Shown here one piece after another: positions 1-9,869 of a stretch of DNA of 64,000 nt (positions are counted from its first letter, which is position 1; each line of letters begins with the position of its first letter). The notes under the pieces were generated by a model. That model saw only the letters and a list, made by a program, of their open reading frames with translations. It was not told the origin of the DNA and searched no databases. Position numbers and translations under genes: made by a program. The DNA is taken from positions 1,178,001-1,242,000 of the forward strand of contig JAALGZ010000005.1 of the NCBI GenBank assembly GCA_015227615.1. The letters are read 5' to 3'. This stretch comes from Labyrinthula sp. Ha (taxonomy: Eukaryota; Sar; Bigyra; Labyrinthulida; Labyrinthulaceae).

Positions 1-1749
1 ATCTCAGTCTACTTTCAGACAATTCTGCATATTATTAGTGTAGCTCTGACAGAAGAAGAGGACGAGGTGATATGCAAATATGGTGTGTTGTGTTTTGACC
101 TTGTGTATGACGTAAACCCAGACCTTGTGAAGAAGGAACTTATTAATAGCATTGTATCAAAGATTTCTGAAAACCCAACTTTGGTAGAAGCGCTTGCAAA
201 AATTATTTCTCGAAGGCCAAAGCAAGTATTCCCTTTCCTATTGAACATGGTACTCAAACCAGATATGAACGCAACAGATTTAGATATCTTAGGAAACATC
301 TGTGCTGCAAACCAGGATTATTTGCATTACTACTTTGATAGGCTCTTCGCTCATTTATTCAGGATTTATAAAAACCTCCCGTCCTCTATGAGCGACAATT
401 CGCTGGATCATACCTTGGAGAAGTTGGCTAAAGGAGCTACTGAGCTTGGTTTACCATATTATGTCTCAGCATTGGATCGCTATTTGGAAAATAACAAGTC
501 CTTAGAAAGATCATACGGGTTGAAATGTCTTTCTCATCTTTTCGGCTCATGTTTGTATGATCTTAAACCTATTGGTATTATTGCATGGAAACATATTTCA
601 AGGTCACTTTATGGCGTGGAAGATCTAGAGGTTGTAGCTGAAATCATTAAAAATCTTTGTTCTCGCGAGGATACTTCAGAATCCTTGGTGCAGAACTTAG
701 ATTTGGTTCGTGCAAGTTTGAAGACAGCAGCATCGAAATTAAAGTATTCGAAAGACTTGAAAGTCCTTGGGAAAACGACGCTGCCAATATTTGATGAACA
801 CGCCGAGAAGACCTTTTTTCCACTTTGCGAATTATTTAAGAATGTGTTGATTACTAATTGCTCCCAGTATGAGAAAGAAATTTCAGCAACAGCAGTCACA
901 GATATAGTGCTTTTGATATCCCCTGATGTCCTGACCTCTAAATTTTATTTGAAGCTCGGGGGCCCCCTGATTAGAGTTTCAAGTGACACAAGTGAATTTT
1001 CAACAAAAATTGCTATATACAGCGCGTTGAGTTCTCTTATTGAAACAGGTGGTCTTAAGATAAAGATCCTTGCTCCCCAACTCCAGGTTACCTTTATGAA
1101 GCATATTTCAACTAAAAATGATAACTTAAGGGGAATTTGTGCGGAGGGCTTAAAAAAACTAATTCCACTAGTTCTTCGTGTTGATAACATTGTTAAAGAA
1201 CTTTCTAACGCACTCAATTCAACAGAAGAGTCGCCTATAGAGTTTACACTGTTGAATCTAATGAAGGAGGTACTACTTCTGAAGCCTGAAAAGGTTTCAA
1301 TGAAAAGCATTTCGCTGATCTTTGGCAATTTAAGAACTTCGATTAAAAACCCAGAAATATACATCAGAAAAATATCCGCTGACGTCTTAGGTGCCTGTTT
1401 GAAGTATTTTACAGATCAAAATGTCGAACGTATAATGGTGCAAGAACTTATAGGGGCTTTATTCCTGGAAGAGCTTGGTGAAGGAGCAGAACTGAACGAA
1501 ATTAAAGTTGATGGGTTTCTCTTTGCATTGACAGTAACGGTAAGAAATCACTTGAAGCTACTCCTGCCTAAGATTGATGGCATTTATTTGTGCCTCCAGA
1601 ATAGCATACAGTCAGGCGAGTTTTCTGAAGCAACTCTCAAAAACCTCAGTTCTTTCTGTCGTGAGCTAAGAGGCGCAATAGAAAATTCATCAAACGAAGT
1701 TTCAGCTGAAGAATCGAAGACAGTAGCAAAAATATTAACACTTCAGTAG
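1..1749 (+). CDS. GCN1: GCN1 homologue, C-terminal HEAT-repeat part (5' truncated by window)
   Basis: The frame is open from base 1 to a TAG at 1747-1749, giving 582 residues of a protein whose start lies left of the window. It is almost wholly alpha-helical, with HEAT-like repeats. The best landmark is the segment near 950-1210, which reads GGPLIRV, then APQLQVTFMKH, then a helix ending in VLRVDNIVKEL. This matches the GCN1 C-terminal pattern GPLIRI...LPQLQTTF...IKVDPLFTEL. GCN1 family members are very large HEAT proteins that bind ribosomes and GCN20-type ABC-F proteins and activate the eIF2-alpha kinase GCN2 when ribosomes stall or collide. No introns are visible in this 1.7-kb part. The gene converges on the next one, with 167 bp between stops. 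The family call is good; a different HEAT scaffold is the main alternative. Confidence 0.8.
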   Translation: MSVYFQTILHIISVALTEEEDEVICKYGVLCFDLVYDVNPDLVKKELINSIVSKISENPTLVEALAKIISRRPKQVFPFLLNMVLKPDMNATDLDILGNICAANQDYLHYYFDRLFAHLFRIYKNLPSSMSDNSLDHTLEKLAKGATELGLPYYVSALDRYLENNKSLERSYGLKCLSHLFGSCLYDLKPIGIIAWKHISRSLYGVEDLEVVAEIIKNLCSREDTSESLVQNLDLVRASLKTAASKLKYSKDLKVLGKTTLPIFDEHAEKTFFPLCELFKNVLITNCSQYEKEISATAVTDIVLLISPDVLTSKFYLKLGGPLIRVSSDTSEFSTKIAIYSALSSLIETGGLKIKILAPQLQVTFMKHISTKNDNLRGICAEGLKKLIPLVLRVDNIVKELSNALNSTEESPIEFTLLNLMKEVLLLKPEKVSMKSISLIFGNLRTSIKNPEIYIRKISADVLGACLKYFTDQNVERIMVQELIGALFLEELGEGAELNEIKVDGFLFALTVTVRNHLKLLLPKIDGIYLCLQNSIQSGEFSEATLKNLSSFCRELRGAIENSSNEVSAEESKTVAKILTLQ

Positions 1750-1916
1750 GTTAAAGTTAATTAGAGGTGCTATGTCTGTACTTTAATTTATGGTTGTAAC
1801 AACTGAAAGCTTTAAAAAAACAAAGCGTGTGATTTAACTTCTTAATAACACAACGAAGATTAAATTAACAACTCGGTATGGTGGTGACTCGCATAAAATT
1901 CATTTATATATATAGG
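1750..1916. other. short convergent intergenic spacer (shared 3' region)
   Basis: These 167 bp separate the two facing stop codons. The stretch is AT-rich and must hold the 3' ends of both transcripts. I see no conserved signal beyond generic A-rich runs. Confidence 0.5.
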
Positions 1917-3061
1917 TTACTGTTTCTTGTTTCTCCAGAACTTGAGCATTTTGTTAAAAGGCTTGCCATCCTTCCTTAAGGTTTCGGGAAAGGCAGGCTT
2001 AAAGTTGTGCTTCAAAGGTTTATCCTGTGAGCCAGAACTTTTTAAAATAGATTCCTTATACCTAAACACAGATGTTTGCCCAATGGGCAGCTCAATATAG
2101 TCAGCATCATGCAAAACAGTATTCCCAGAATGATAAAAAGTTTGTTGCGAACCCACTTCATAGCTTCGACTGTATGTAGAAGCACTAGGGTTTATAACCT
2201 CAAGATCATCGTCAGATGAAAAACAATCAGTTTCAGAAGAATAGTCATTAAAGTCATCAATTTGGTCTGGTTTCTGCACTAGCAGAAAAGCTTCCTCAGT
2301 GGATGCTTCTTGCTCTCTTTCTTCAACAGCTGTATCTTCAGAAACTTTGCTAGATACATCACTTTCCGATGTCTCGGTGTCCTCTCGCAGTATAACTTTT
2401 CCCAATGGTTCTTCGTGCTTATCTTCAGGTAAGTTAAACCGCACCTTAAGGTTTGCTTTAATCCGTGGTCGAAACCTGCTGCCAGGGGATTTTAACGCAG
2501 GTTTAGCGAGGTATCGACTTGAAGCAGAGCTTAAAGGTTCAATAAAGTCTTCTGCAACATCTTCTTTTATAAAATTATGAGTCAAAAGTTTTGCAAGATT
2601 GAAAACCACAACTTCATACTCATCCTCGAAGGACAAGAAATCGATATTGTTAGTCGGCTCCTCATCATCCTCAAAACAGTTTGGTTTTGCTTCTTCTGAG
2701 TTCAAATATACGCTCCTTAGTCCTCCTAATACCTCGACAGAGGAGTCTGAGTTCGTTGAGCTCATCGACAGAGATCTGCTAAACTCCTTAGAAGCGTTCT
2801 GACTTCTTGGTCTTCGTTGCCCCGAAACCTCTGAAGGCTCCTTAACGGCCTTAAGCTGTCGAATTTCATCGTAAGAGGTTTGAAGTAGACTATTTATATC
2901 ATTTAGAGTACCATTCATAAAATTAATGGTTGTATCTTGCTGGTGCTGCTGCTGCTGCTGCTCATACAACATGTTTGTTTTTCTAATGTCGATCCGTTTT
3001 CTCCTAAAAAACAATTGTCTTTTTCAGACAGAGATTTGTTCGTTGACTTTGGAGCAAACAT
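1917..3061 (-). CDS. unknown Ser/acidic-rich protein with RVxF-like motif
   Basis: I do not recognise this 372-residue protein. The long frame has no ATG at its 5' end. Removing a 26-nt GT-TAG intron at 3004-3029 joins a 32-nt first exon (3030-3061, ATG at 3061) to the body (1917-3003) in frame, which fixes the start as M-F-A-P-K-S. The protein is polar and low in complexity. It has a short Gln/His run near residue 25 encoded by a CTG/CAG-type trinucleotide run at about 2941-2964, many Ser and acidic clusters, and a basic C-terminus (FWRNKKQ). Residues 197-200 read K-V-R-F followed by N-L-P, which fits the short RVxF docking motif of protein phosphatase 1 partners. That motif occurs often by chance. 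No membrane segment or folded domain is evident. A mostly disordered regulatory or scaffold protein is likely. Confidence 0.65.
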
Positions 3062-4814
3062 TGTCGCAGTCAATATAGGTGAATGTAGCAGTGAAAGGCT
3101 GGGAATTGTAAGAAGCTACAAAACACGTCTGTGGTTCGACAGAGTCCTCCTAGAAAGAAAGGAAAAAGGTCTCGAGCTGAACAATACTACTAAAAAAGGT
3201 TGCAGTCTCGTTCCTCAATTCTCATAAGAGAGCCGCAAATTGTTTTTAAGGATTTTATCACCATACTGAGTAACCCTACTTGGATCACTTAAGAGCGCAG
3301 AATAACATTGGCCAACTCAAATCTAAAGAAAATTATATTGAATTTATGACCTTGTTAATTCTAATTCGTGTTTTTTCTTTGGTGCACATCTTTGGTTTAT
3401 AATATTAAGAATTAGATGGGTAATAACCGCTTGTTGACAATAATCTGTCAAAAGCTCATCCGCCATAAAGAGGAAAATATAAACTCACTGGAGTCACACG
3501 AGAACAAGGGTCTAAGGTAGCAATTAAATTTGGGGTAGATGTGTAACATATGTTCTATCTATAATCTAAATTGACAATAGATATAATTTTTATGTAAACG
3601 GGACAATATGTATTATTTGGTTCCCGTATGTATATTGAAGAGGGGATGTTTCCTACATTGTAGAAGCTTCAGATCACAGAATTCCCACTAACGGATCTAT
3701 TAGAAAAAGAAAACGCTTTGAAAAGTAAAATAATTCAGATTTTTTACACCGCAAAAAAAGCAAGATCAAGTAATTGATGTATCGATACAATCACACAAAT
3801 ATATTGCCGTAGGGATAACTGCATATTATGCTAATTATTTTATCTTTATTATCAGCGGTCTGGTTTTCTGTTTAACATAGTGAAGTAAATATTATACTTG
3901 TTTGGATACTATACTAAACTCAACGATACTTATATTTAATTACATAAGGCTATATTTGATGTCAATTAATACCTAATGAAAGTTGAAATAAATTTACATG
4001 TACTCTGGGGTAAATACCTGAAAGTTTCAGTATTACCAGTATCTTTTTATTTATTTTTTTTCAACATATCTATCAACTAATTTGAAATATAATCAGAATA
4101 ACTTAAGACTTCCGATGATGTGAAAGTATTCATAGGTTGTCTGTTTCGGCAGGAGCTCGCAGTTCTTCTTTAGAATTGCCCAGCACTTTGTGTTAAGAAG
4201 TCAAACGTTTGGATAAAACCAGTTACCTCAAATATTGACTTAACAACATGAAGAGTTTTTTTTACAAAATAGATAGTTGTACTTAGTTGCAAGCTTCACA
4301 AAATAAATGCTTACCTCTTGGTACTCGGCCTATGCTCATACTGTACTGTGAATTATCTATGTGGCTAACTTCAACTACATATTAAAGTATAAACCTCCTA
4401 CCAATAAATATACTATTAACATCGATCATAACCCAACATAGCGCTTCCCATTTTGTACTTAAAGTCTTTTGTTCTTGAAGAGTGAGTCCAAGAACTTTCT
4501 TGATTATGACTACGCGAAAGGGCTCAACATTGTTTCCTTCTAGGAGTTCACTTTAGTTTATCTTTGACATCTTAAGCAGACTGTAAACTTATTCTAGACA
4601 CTCCAAATTGAGCCTAGACTCTTTTAATGGCATTTTAAATTAATGTATGTCATATACACTGATCTAGTTACATCCACCTAGCCAATAAGTGATAACAAAT
4701 CTGAGCTACTTACTAGCATCCAGAGTTAATTCACCCATTGACACATAGGGAATCTCAATAATATTCTAAGTAAATCTGAAGCAGAGTCCATCTTATGTGA
4801 TTGTCTTACTTTTT

Positions 4815-4829
4815 ACACACACACACACA
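4815..4829. repeat. AC dinucleotide microsatellite
   Basis: Seven AC units followed by a final A, flanked by ordinary AT-rich sequence. Confidence 0.9.
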
Positions 4830-5239
4830 ACTTCTCCCTATAACGTATTGCTTATACCATTCTAGTTCCTTAATATGGCCCCGTACTTCTGGCAACATCA
4901 AGGTAGTACCGATCCAAATGTATCAGTTGTGATTTCAATCAAATGGTGCTATGTTTAGTACGAATCTCAGTGAGATTATAATTTTTCTGGAATATCTCTT
5001 GATAACAAAGAGAGCATCATCATAGCCAAAAGAATTTCCTTATGTTATCCAGGTATGATGCTCAATATAACAGGAGGAATTAATATTAGAGCAAAGTACA
5101 AAAAAAAGCTAAATTAGTATGTTCTCAGAAAATTAATCTAGTTTTTGGATGTTCTTAGATCTAAAATACTTTCGAGGTAAAAGCAATTTGGAATAAAGCA
5201 GTAAAACTAAAGAAAATCTCAAATGAAAAATCTTGAAAA

Positions 5240-5830
5240 TAACATGCAAATTGAACTAGATGGTTTGGGAGATGGGTTATTCTAGAAAGGGTTCTTATGT
5301 TTTAACCTGCTGGGGTCATTTTTGCATGAAACATACAAACACGAGAAATTTCATCTCTCTTAATGAACTATTCAAATGTCTTCATCAGAGCACATACAAA
5401 AGTTTCTGGGCGACGCCTCAGTTTCAATATTGCCACGCGTTTTTTTGTACTGCCATATAAAGCCACAAAGATTCATTATCCAGATTTCAGAAGTCGTGCT
5501 TGAAGATAAATTTCTGCTGGGAAGTGACTTTTGTTTTTTTTATGTCCTAGCGGCAAGATCCAGAAACCTCAACCCTCAGTGACAACCCAGTAGTTTCTAA
5601 CTTGTCATTGAAGTCATCAAAACCTAAGTCTTCTAGCAAACTGCTCAATGAATTATTTCTAAAGTAGTCTAATCTTTTAGTGTCACTCTCCTCTTCGATT
5701 TTCCTTCTAAGAGTTTAAGGGAACCAGATTTGAGCCTAATCAATTACGACTATCAAAACAAATATTACAGTTTAAGTCAATACAGATTCGAAATATCTTC
5801 AAAGAAGTTTTTTTCTCGCACATTAGTATC
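5240..5830 (+). repeat. diverged dispersed repeat, copy 1 (possible dead gene)
   Basis: This stretch aligns along its length, in the same orientation, with 18110-18690. I estimate roughly 70 percent identity by eye, with small indels. Shared landmarks include GGTTCTTA-GTTTTAA-CTGCTGG near the start and AAATATCTTC-AAGAAGTTTT near the end. One translated block is especially alike: copy 1 reads MKHTNTRNFISL and copy 2 reads MKHSKTRNLISL, both followed by a shared F-K-x-L-H-Q. A second shared protein-like block reads STLSD. Both copies have stops and frameshifts, so they look like dead copies of a gene or of a transposon-encoded protein. I do not recognise the family. Confidence 0.6.
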
Positions 5831-5989
5831 TCATCTAAACAATCATCCAAAACCTCAAAGAACTTGTTGATAAAAAAGAAAATACTGGCCTTGTGTCCAT
5901 TGTTTTATTACTTAATTATGTTATTATAAAGAGTGAACGATTTGGTTTGCTTAAGTTGAAACACCTTTATGTTAAGTTGTCTCTGGGTA

Positions 5990-6150
5990 GGCACCGCATT
6001 TGATAAAAATTATTAGTAATTATTTATTAATTTTGTTGATTTTGCTTTTCAGTAAAAGAAATGGGACTTTTTTCTTGTCGAATGATTCTGATTCTATTCT
6101 GATTATCAATTGATTATAAAAAGCAATAAAATTAGTTGGGGGGCTATCAA
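5990..6150 (+). repeat. left-end fragment of hAT-like repeat family (third copy)
   Basis: The run ATTTGATAA, followed by AT-rich sequence and then GATTCTGATT and GATTATCAATTGAT, matches the left part of the repeat at 59051-59506 in the same orientation. The similarity fades after about 6150, so only one end is present or recognisable. Confidence 0.45.
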
Positions 6151-7430
6151 TACCTATTCATAAGGAAAAACGTGAAAAGTTTTCATTGCTAAGTTATTAA
6201 GAAGTCAGTTTCAATCCCTAGCCCCAATACAAAATCAATAAAATCATGAGATCCTAGGCATTTATATAATATTATTTAAGTTTTAGGTTTTTCCTTAAAC
6301 AACCCTTTAAGAAACAACATGAACAACGTCTTAACCGGAACGAGCCTTTTTCAATATAATTCAACTATTCCATCTACTACAGGTATAGTTCATAAGTGGT
6401 CCTTATTGTTCTGATTATTAATATTTATCCAAGAGACTAAGGTGAAACATGAAGCCAAATGAGGGTTGCTTCTCCATATCAGGAACTATTTAGAGCTTCG
6501 GAAATATGGGTAGAATTAAGATATACTCGAGGTTCCATGGCTAAATCGTCCTTATTTATACAAGAATATTTCCTTGCGACAACAGTTTTCATAATTTCTA
6601 GCAATAATGGAGACTAGAATAGATAACATTTCTTGGAGCTAAGATGGTATATTGCATTGGTACTTATGGTAGTGATCCTTATTCGAATTAAAATTAGCAG
6701 AAGAAAGTAAAGCCATAGAAAATTCTTAAGTCCTTACGACAATTCTGACCAAACAATCTGCAGGTTTTGGGGTGTCTTGCCCATCAGCAACTACCATTAA
6801 TATATGTCAACGTACCCTTGGGAGAAAAACTGCCATTGATATTTATAGTTACGTGTGAATTAAAATATCTTTCCAACGATAGTAGTAATAATATTATACC
6901 ATTTTGCTCGATATAAGTTCCATTCCTAGGTTACGGGAATTGGGTATTCCGCCATACAATTATTTTAGTAAGTACAAAAGAAATCCCTATTTCACGGGAG
7001 TTTCAATCAACGGATCAAAAGTATAGAAACCCTTCAAAGAATGGACAATTTCTTATTCCTACATTATTCTTACCCTCTTAGCACTTTTTTATAATACAAC
7101 ACCTCTGGAAATGAACTGTGGAGGGCTTTGAGCGAGATAATAGCTCATTTTACTATCAGACAAAATTTAAATCCTTCCAAAAATGGTTTCTTAATCTGTT
7201 TATAATTTGCTGTGCAATAGCTGTTTTGAGATAAGAGGGATGGATTTAAGTACTATGAATTTGTAAGCTACGTCTATTCATGTCTTCATTCTGTGATATA
7301 CACGTCTTCCTCCTGTTGATAAACCTGTTTGAACTCCTGGTGCAGTGTTTATCTCGTACGATTTGCTTTAGATTAGATTTATTATTTGGAACTTTGATCT
7401 TAGCAAACTAAATTATCTAATCCGAAATTA

Positions 7431-7470
7431 GAGTTTCTGACTCGGAAGTCACAAAAAAAAGGAATTTGGG
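7431..7470. mobile_element. solitary transposon-end-like sequence
   Basis: The sequence GAG-TTTCTGACTC-GG-AAGTCA, then an A-run and GGAATTTGGG, resembles the right end of the 8879-9745 element (GAG-TATCTGACTC-CG-GAGTCA, an A-run, CCGGAACCC). I found no matching left end upstream, so this is either a decayed copy or a chance match. Confidence 0.35.
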
Positions 7471-8259
7471 TGTTTGGCTATTGCACCGACTTGTGCTTTT
7501 CTAGTTATGTGTGTTTTCTGATATTTGAATTATGTTAACAGCATTAGCAGAATTTTGTTTGTTTATGGAGCTGTCTTATGTAAAGATACGTTAAGTGTGA
7601 CTAATAAACTAGTACCTGTTTAAAGCTTTATTATACATGACCTTGTACTGGAAAGGAGATAAGCAAAATATCCAATCAGTGGAAGTAATTTATCTTATCT
7701 ATCATTTAATTCTGTTGCTGAAGTTTTACTTCATGAGGTTGTTTCGGGTTTCTTAATGACAATTCTTCTGTTTCATATACTCCCTGATTAACTTCGAGGT
7801 GGACATTCTTACCAGCACTGTATCTCTAAGTCTTATGCCTTTTTCTTCACTTCCTTAATTCTAGTTAACAATGGTTTCTGGTTTCTGGTTTCTTTCATTT
7901 TCTAGTAATTTATTTGATGTAGTATGGATCTTGCTGCCCAATTAATCAACGAGATGCATATTTTCTTAGATCGATTTTGGTGTCCATTTAAGCGGCTAAG
8001 ATGGAGCAATTTAGTCTTGTGCACTTAGCTGAGGAGATGATCGAAGTCTCCTGAGTTGTGGCTCTGTGCTGCTTTGTCCATGGGAATCTTCAGCTTGTTC
8101 ATTTCTGATGGGTGTTTAGAAATTACATTGTTACTTACAGATACCTCTCTAAGTGATGCGGTTGTTGTGTATGTTAGGTGCATGTGCTGCTTTCTCTTAA
8201 CAGTTACAACCCTGTGGACTAGGAAATTTAACTTATGCAGTGTGAGGGATTAAATGTGT

Positions 8260-8560
8260 TACTTAAAAAAGGCAACAATTATTTTTAAAAATTTGGCTTT
8301 TTTGATCTCACACCGTTTCTTCCAACTTTTGCATTAAAGTCTCCAAAAACCTGCACTAACCTTCATGGGCTTAATTAGATAATCTTCTTCTTTAAATCTT
8401 TCATAGTAGCCTTTTGCGCAGCGCCAAAGAATCGTGAATTGGAAAAGTCTTTGTAACTTAGATTCAGTGTCCTCTGTTCATGGAGCCAAACTTCCATTAT
8501 CCCATATCTCCATCCTCGGTCTTCAGTAAGCTGCTGAGCAAGTTCCTAAAAGAGAAGCAT
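8260..8560 (-). pseudogene. decayed LINE-type endonuclease (EEP) fragment
   Basis: On the minus strand one frame reads V-F-G-D-F-N-A-K-V-G-R-N-G near 8300-8345. GDFNAKVG is the hallmark metal- and base-contacting motif of the exonuclease-endonuclease-phosphatase domain in APE-type non-LTR retrotransposons. The same frame runs upstream for about 80 codons, with a readable stretch containing ELAQQLTEDRGW and GIMEVWLHEQ, but has two in-frame stops just before the motif. No reverse-transcriptase motif could be recognised downstream toward 7300. This is a dead retrotransposon remnant. Only the endonuclease motif is firm. Confidence 0.6.
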
Positions 8561-8878
8561 CACTACACAACACCTTTGGTTCCCAGTTTTAACAAGACCA
8601 TGTTCCTTTAACTGGGGTGACTCTCACCCTTTCCCAGAGCTTTTCGTAATTACAAAAGTAGTTTTCTTGAAACATGAAGATGCTAAGGCGTTTTGAAAGA
8701 TGGGGTATATAATTGAGTTTTGTGAAAGCACAACCTCCAAAGTCAGTGGAAACTAAGACAAATTTTTCAGAATCCGCTCACAATCCACCTCGCTTCTTTT
8801 AGAGCTTTGGAAAGCACTGTACATTTAAAAGTTTGTTCAAACAAGCATGCCTCTGTTATCTTAAGTTGCCTAATTCTT

Positions 8879-9745
8879 GGGTTTATGTTTTTTTGACTCC
8901 GGAGTCAGATACTCCTAAATTTCATTGGCCGAATTTTTAATTTCCAAAAATTTTTTTTTGAAAAAAACAAACCAACAAAATCAAGATAAAAAATTTGAAA
9001 TCATGATAGTTGCATGATAAAAGGCAGGATAGGACAAAGCTAGGACCCCTAAAACATAGTAATTTGCAAGATTGAGCAAGATTATACAAGATTGAACAAG
9101 ATTTTACAAGATTTAGTGCTGCTCAGAGGGTTGAAAATGGAGGATTTATTCAAAGTAACAGTCAAGGTCCAGGATTATTGGAAAGAAAGGGATGAGGCTC
9201 AAGGATGCATATTTCAAGAAAAAAAGAAAGCTAGTTTGGATAAAAAAACTCGCACCTAGATTAGATGACGAATCCACTTAATTTTTAAATTTTAATTTTA
9301 GCAAAAATCTAAATCTTCTGAATTTCAGTTTTCAAAATTATTTGTCTTAAACTTTTAATAATGTCGCTTCATATATTTACTTATTAACTTCTACACATAT
9401 TTTCAAGTTTCTGTATTCACGCTGTGGAGAAAAATTTAAATCCATCCTCATCTTCATCGAGGGCCGAGTGGGGAGGGAGGTCCGAGTCATGGGGACCATT
9501 TTTAAAGACGCTAGGGTAAGACGACTTCACATTTTAATGTTTTTTAACTATTAATATGTATTTGGTATCTTCTAGTACACTTCACTTTGTCCCCAGCCCC
9601 CTCTCTTTTTTGTCTAAGTATTGGAAATTATTGTTTTGCGCATCGATTATTCAGAAGAAGTATGAAGAAAAAAACTTTTGGGAAATCGATCTGACCAATG
9701 AGATCGCGAGGAGTATCTGACTCCGGAGTCAAAAAACCGGAACCC
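8879..9745. mobile_element. hAT-like non-autonomous DNA transposon (867 bp) with terminal inverted repeats
   Basis: The ends are inverted repeats of about 80 bp with divergence. The core, GACTCCGGAGTCAGATACTC on the left (about 8895-8914), is exactly reversed at about 9712-9731 on the right. Each end contains a 14-bp perfect palindrome, TGACTCCGGAGTCA. The element starts GGGTT and ends AACCC. The flanking octamers are TAATTCTT (8871-8878) and TATTTCTT (9746-9753), a 7-of-8 target-site duplication of the size made by hAT transposases. The interior has no transposase-length frame, so the element would depend on an enzyme encoded elsewhere. Its right end lies about 125 bp before the G-alpha start codon. 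The inverted repeats are certain; the hAT assignment rests on the 8-bp duplication and G-rich ends. Confidence 0.75.
9067..9115 (+). repeat. five tandem 10-bp CAAGATT units inside the transposon
   Basis: Five successive units of CAAGATT plus three variable bases lie at an exact period of 10 bp, close to one DNA helical turn. The array lies about 190 bp inside the left end of the 8879-9745 element. Subterminal repeats near hAT ends commonly bind transposase, which is the simplest reading here. Confidence 0.8.
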
Positions 9746-9766
9746 TATTTCTTGTGGATCCAGGCG

Positions 9767-9774
9767 TATAAATA
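9767..9774 (+). promoter_or_regulatory. TATA-box candidate for the G-alpha gene
   Basis: TATAAATA lies 96-103 bp before the G-alpha ATG and about 21 bp beyond the transposon's right end. TATA-like strings are frequent in AT-rich DNA, so this is suggestive only. Confidence 0.35.
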
Positions 9775-9869
9775 ATAATAATGGCACTATAGAACACAAA
9801 TATACAGCGGACACGATATGATATTACCACACTTTCGAACTACATCAAACTTGATTGTGCAGAACCTTC

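Larger units (their letters stand above)
3062..8259. other. gene-free desert with decayed repeats
   Basis: No convincing gene is visible in these 5.2 kb. Reading frames are short and stop-rich on both strands. Items that can be supported are listed separately: an AC microsatellite at 4815-4829, one copy of a diverged dispersed repeat at about 5240-5830, a left-end fragment of a hAT-like repeat at about 5990-6150, and a solitary transposon-end-like sequence at 7431-7470. Weak coding-like frames on the minus strand between 7900 and 8260 may belong to the LINE relic next to it. Confidence 0.6.
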
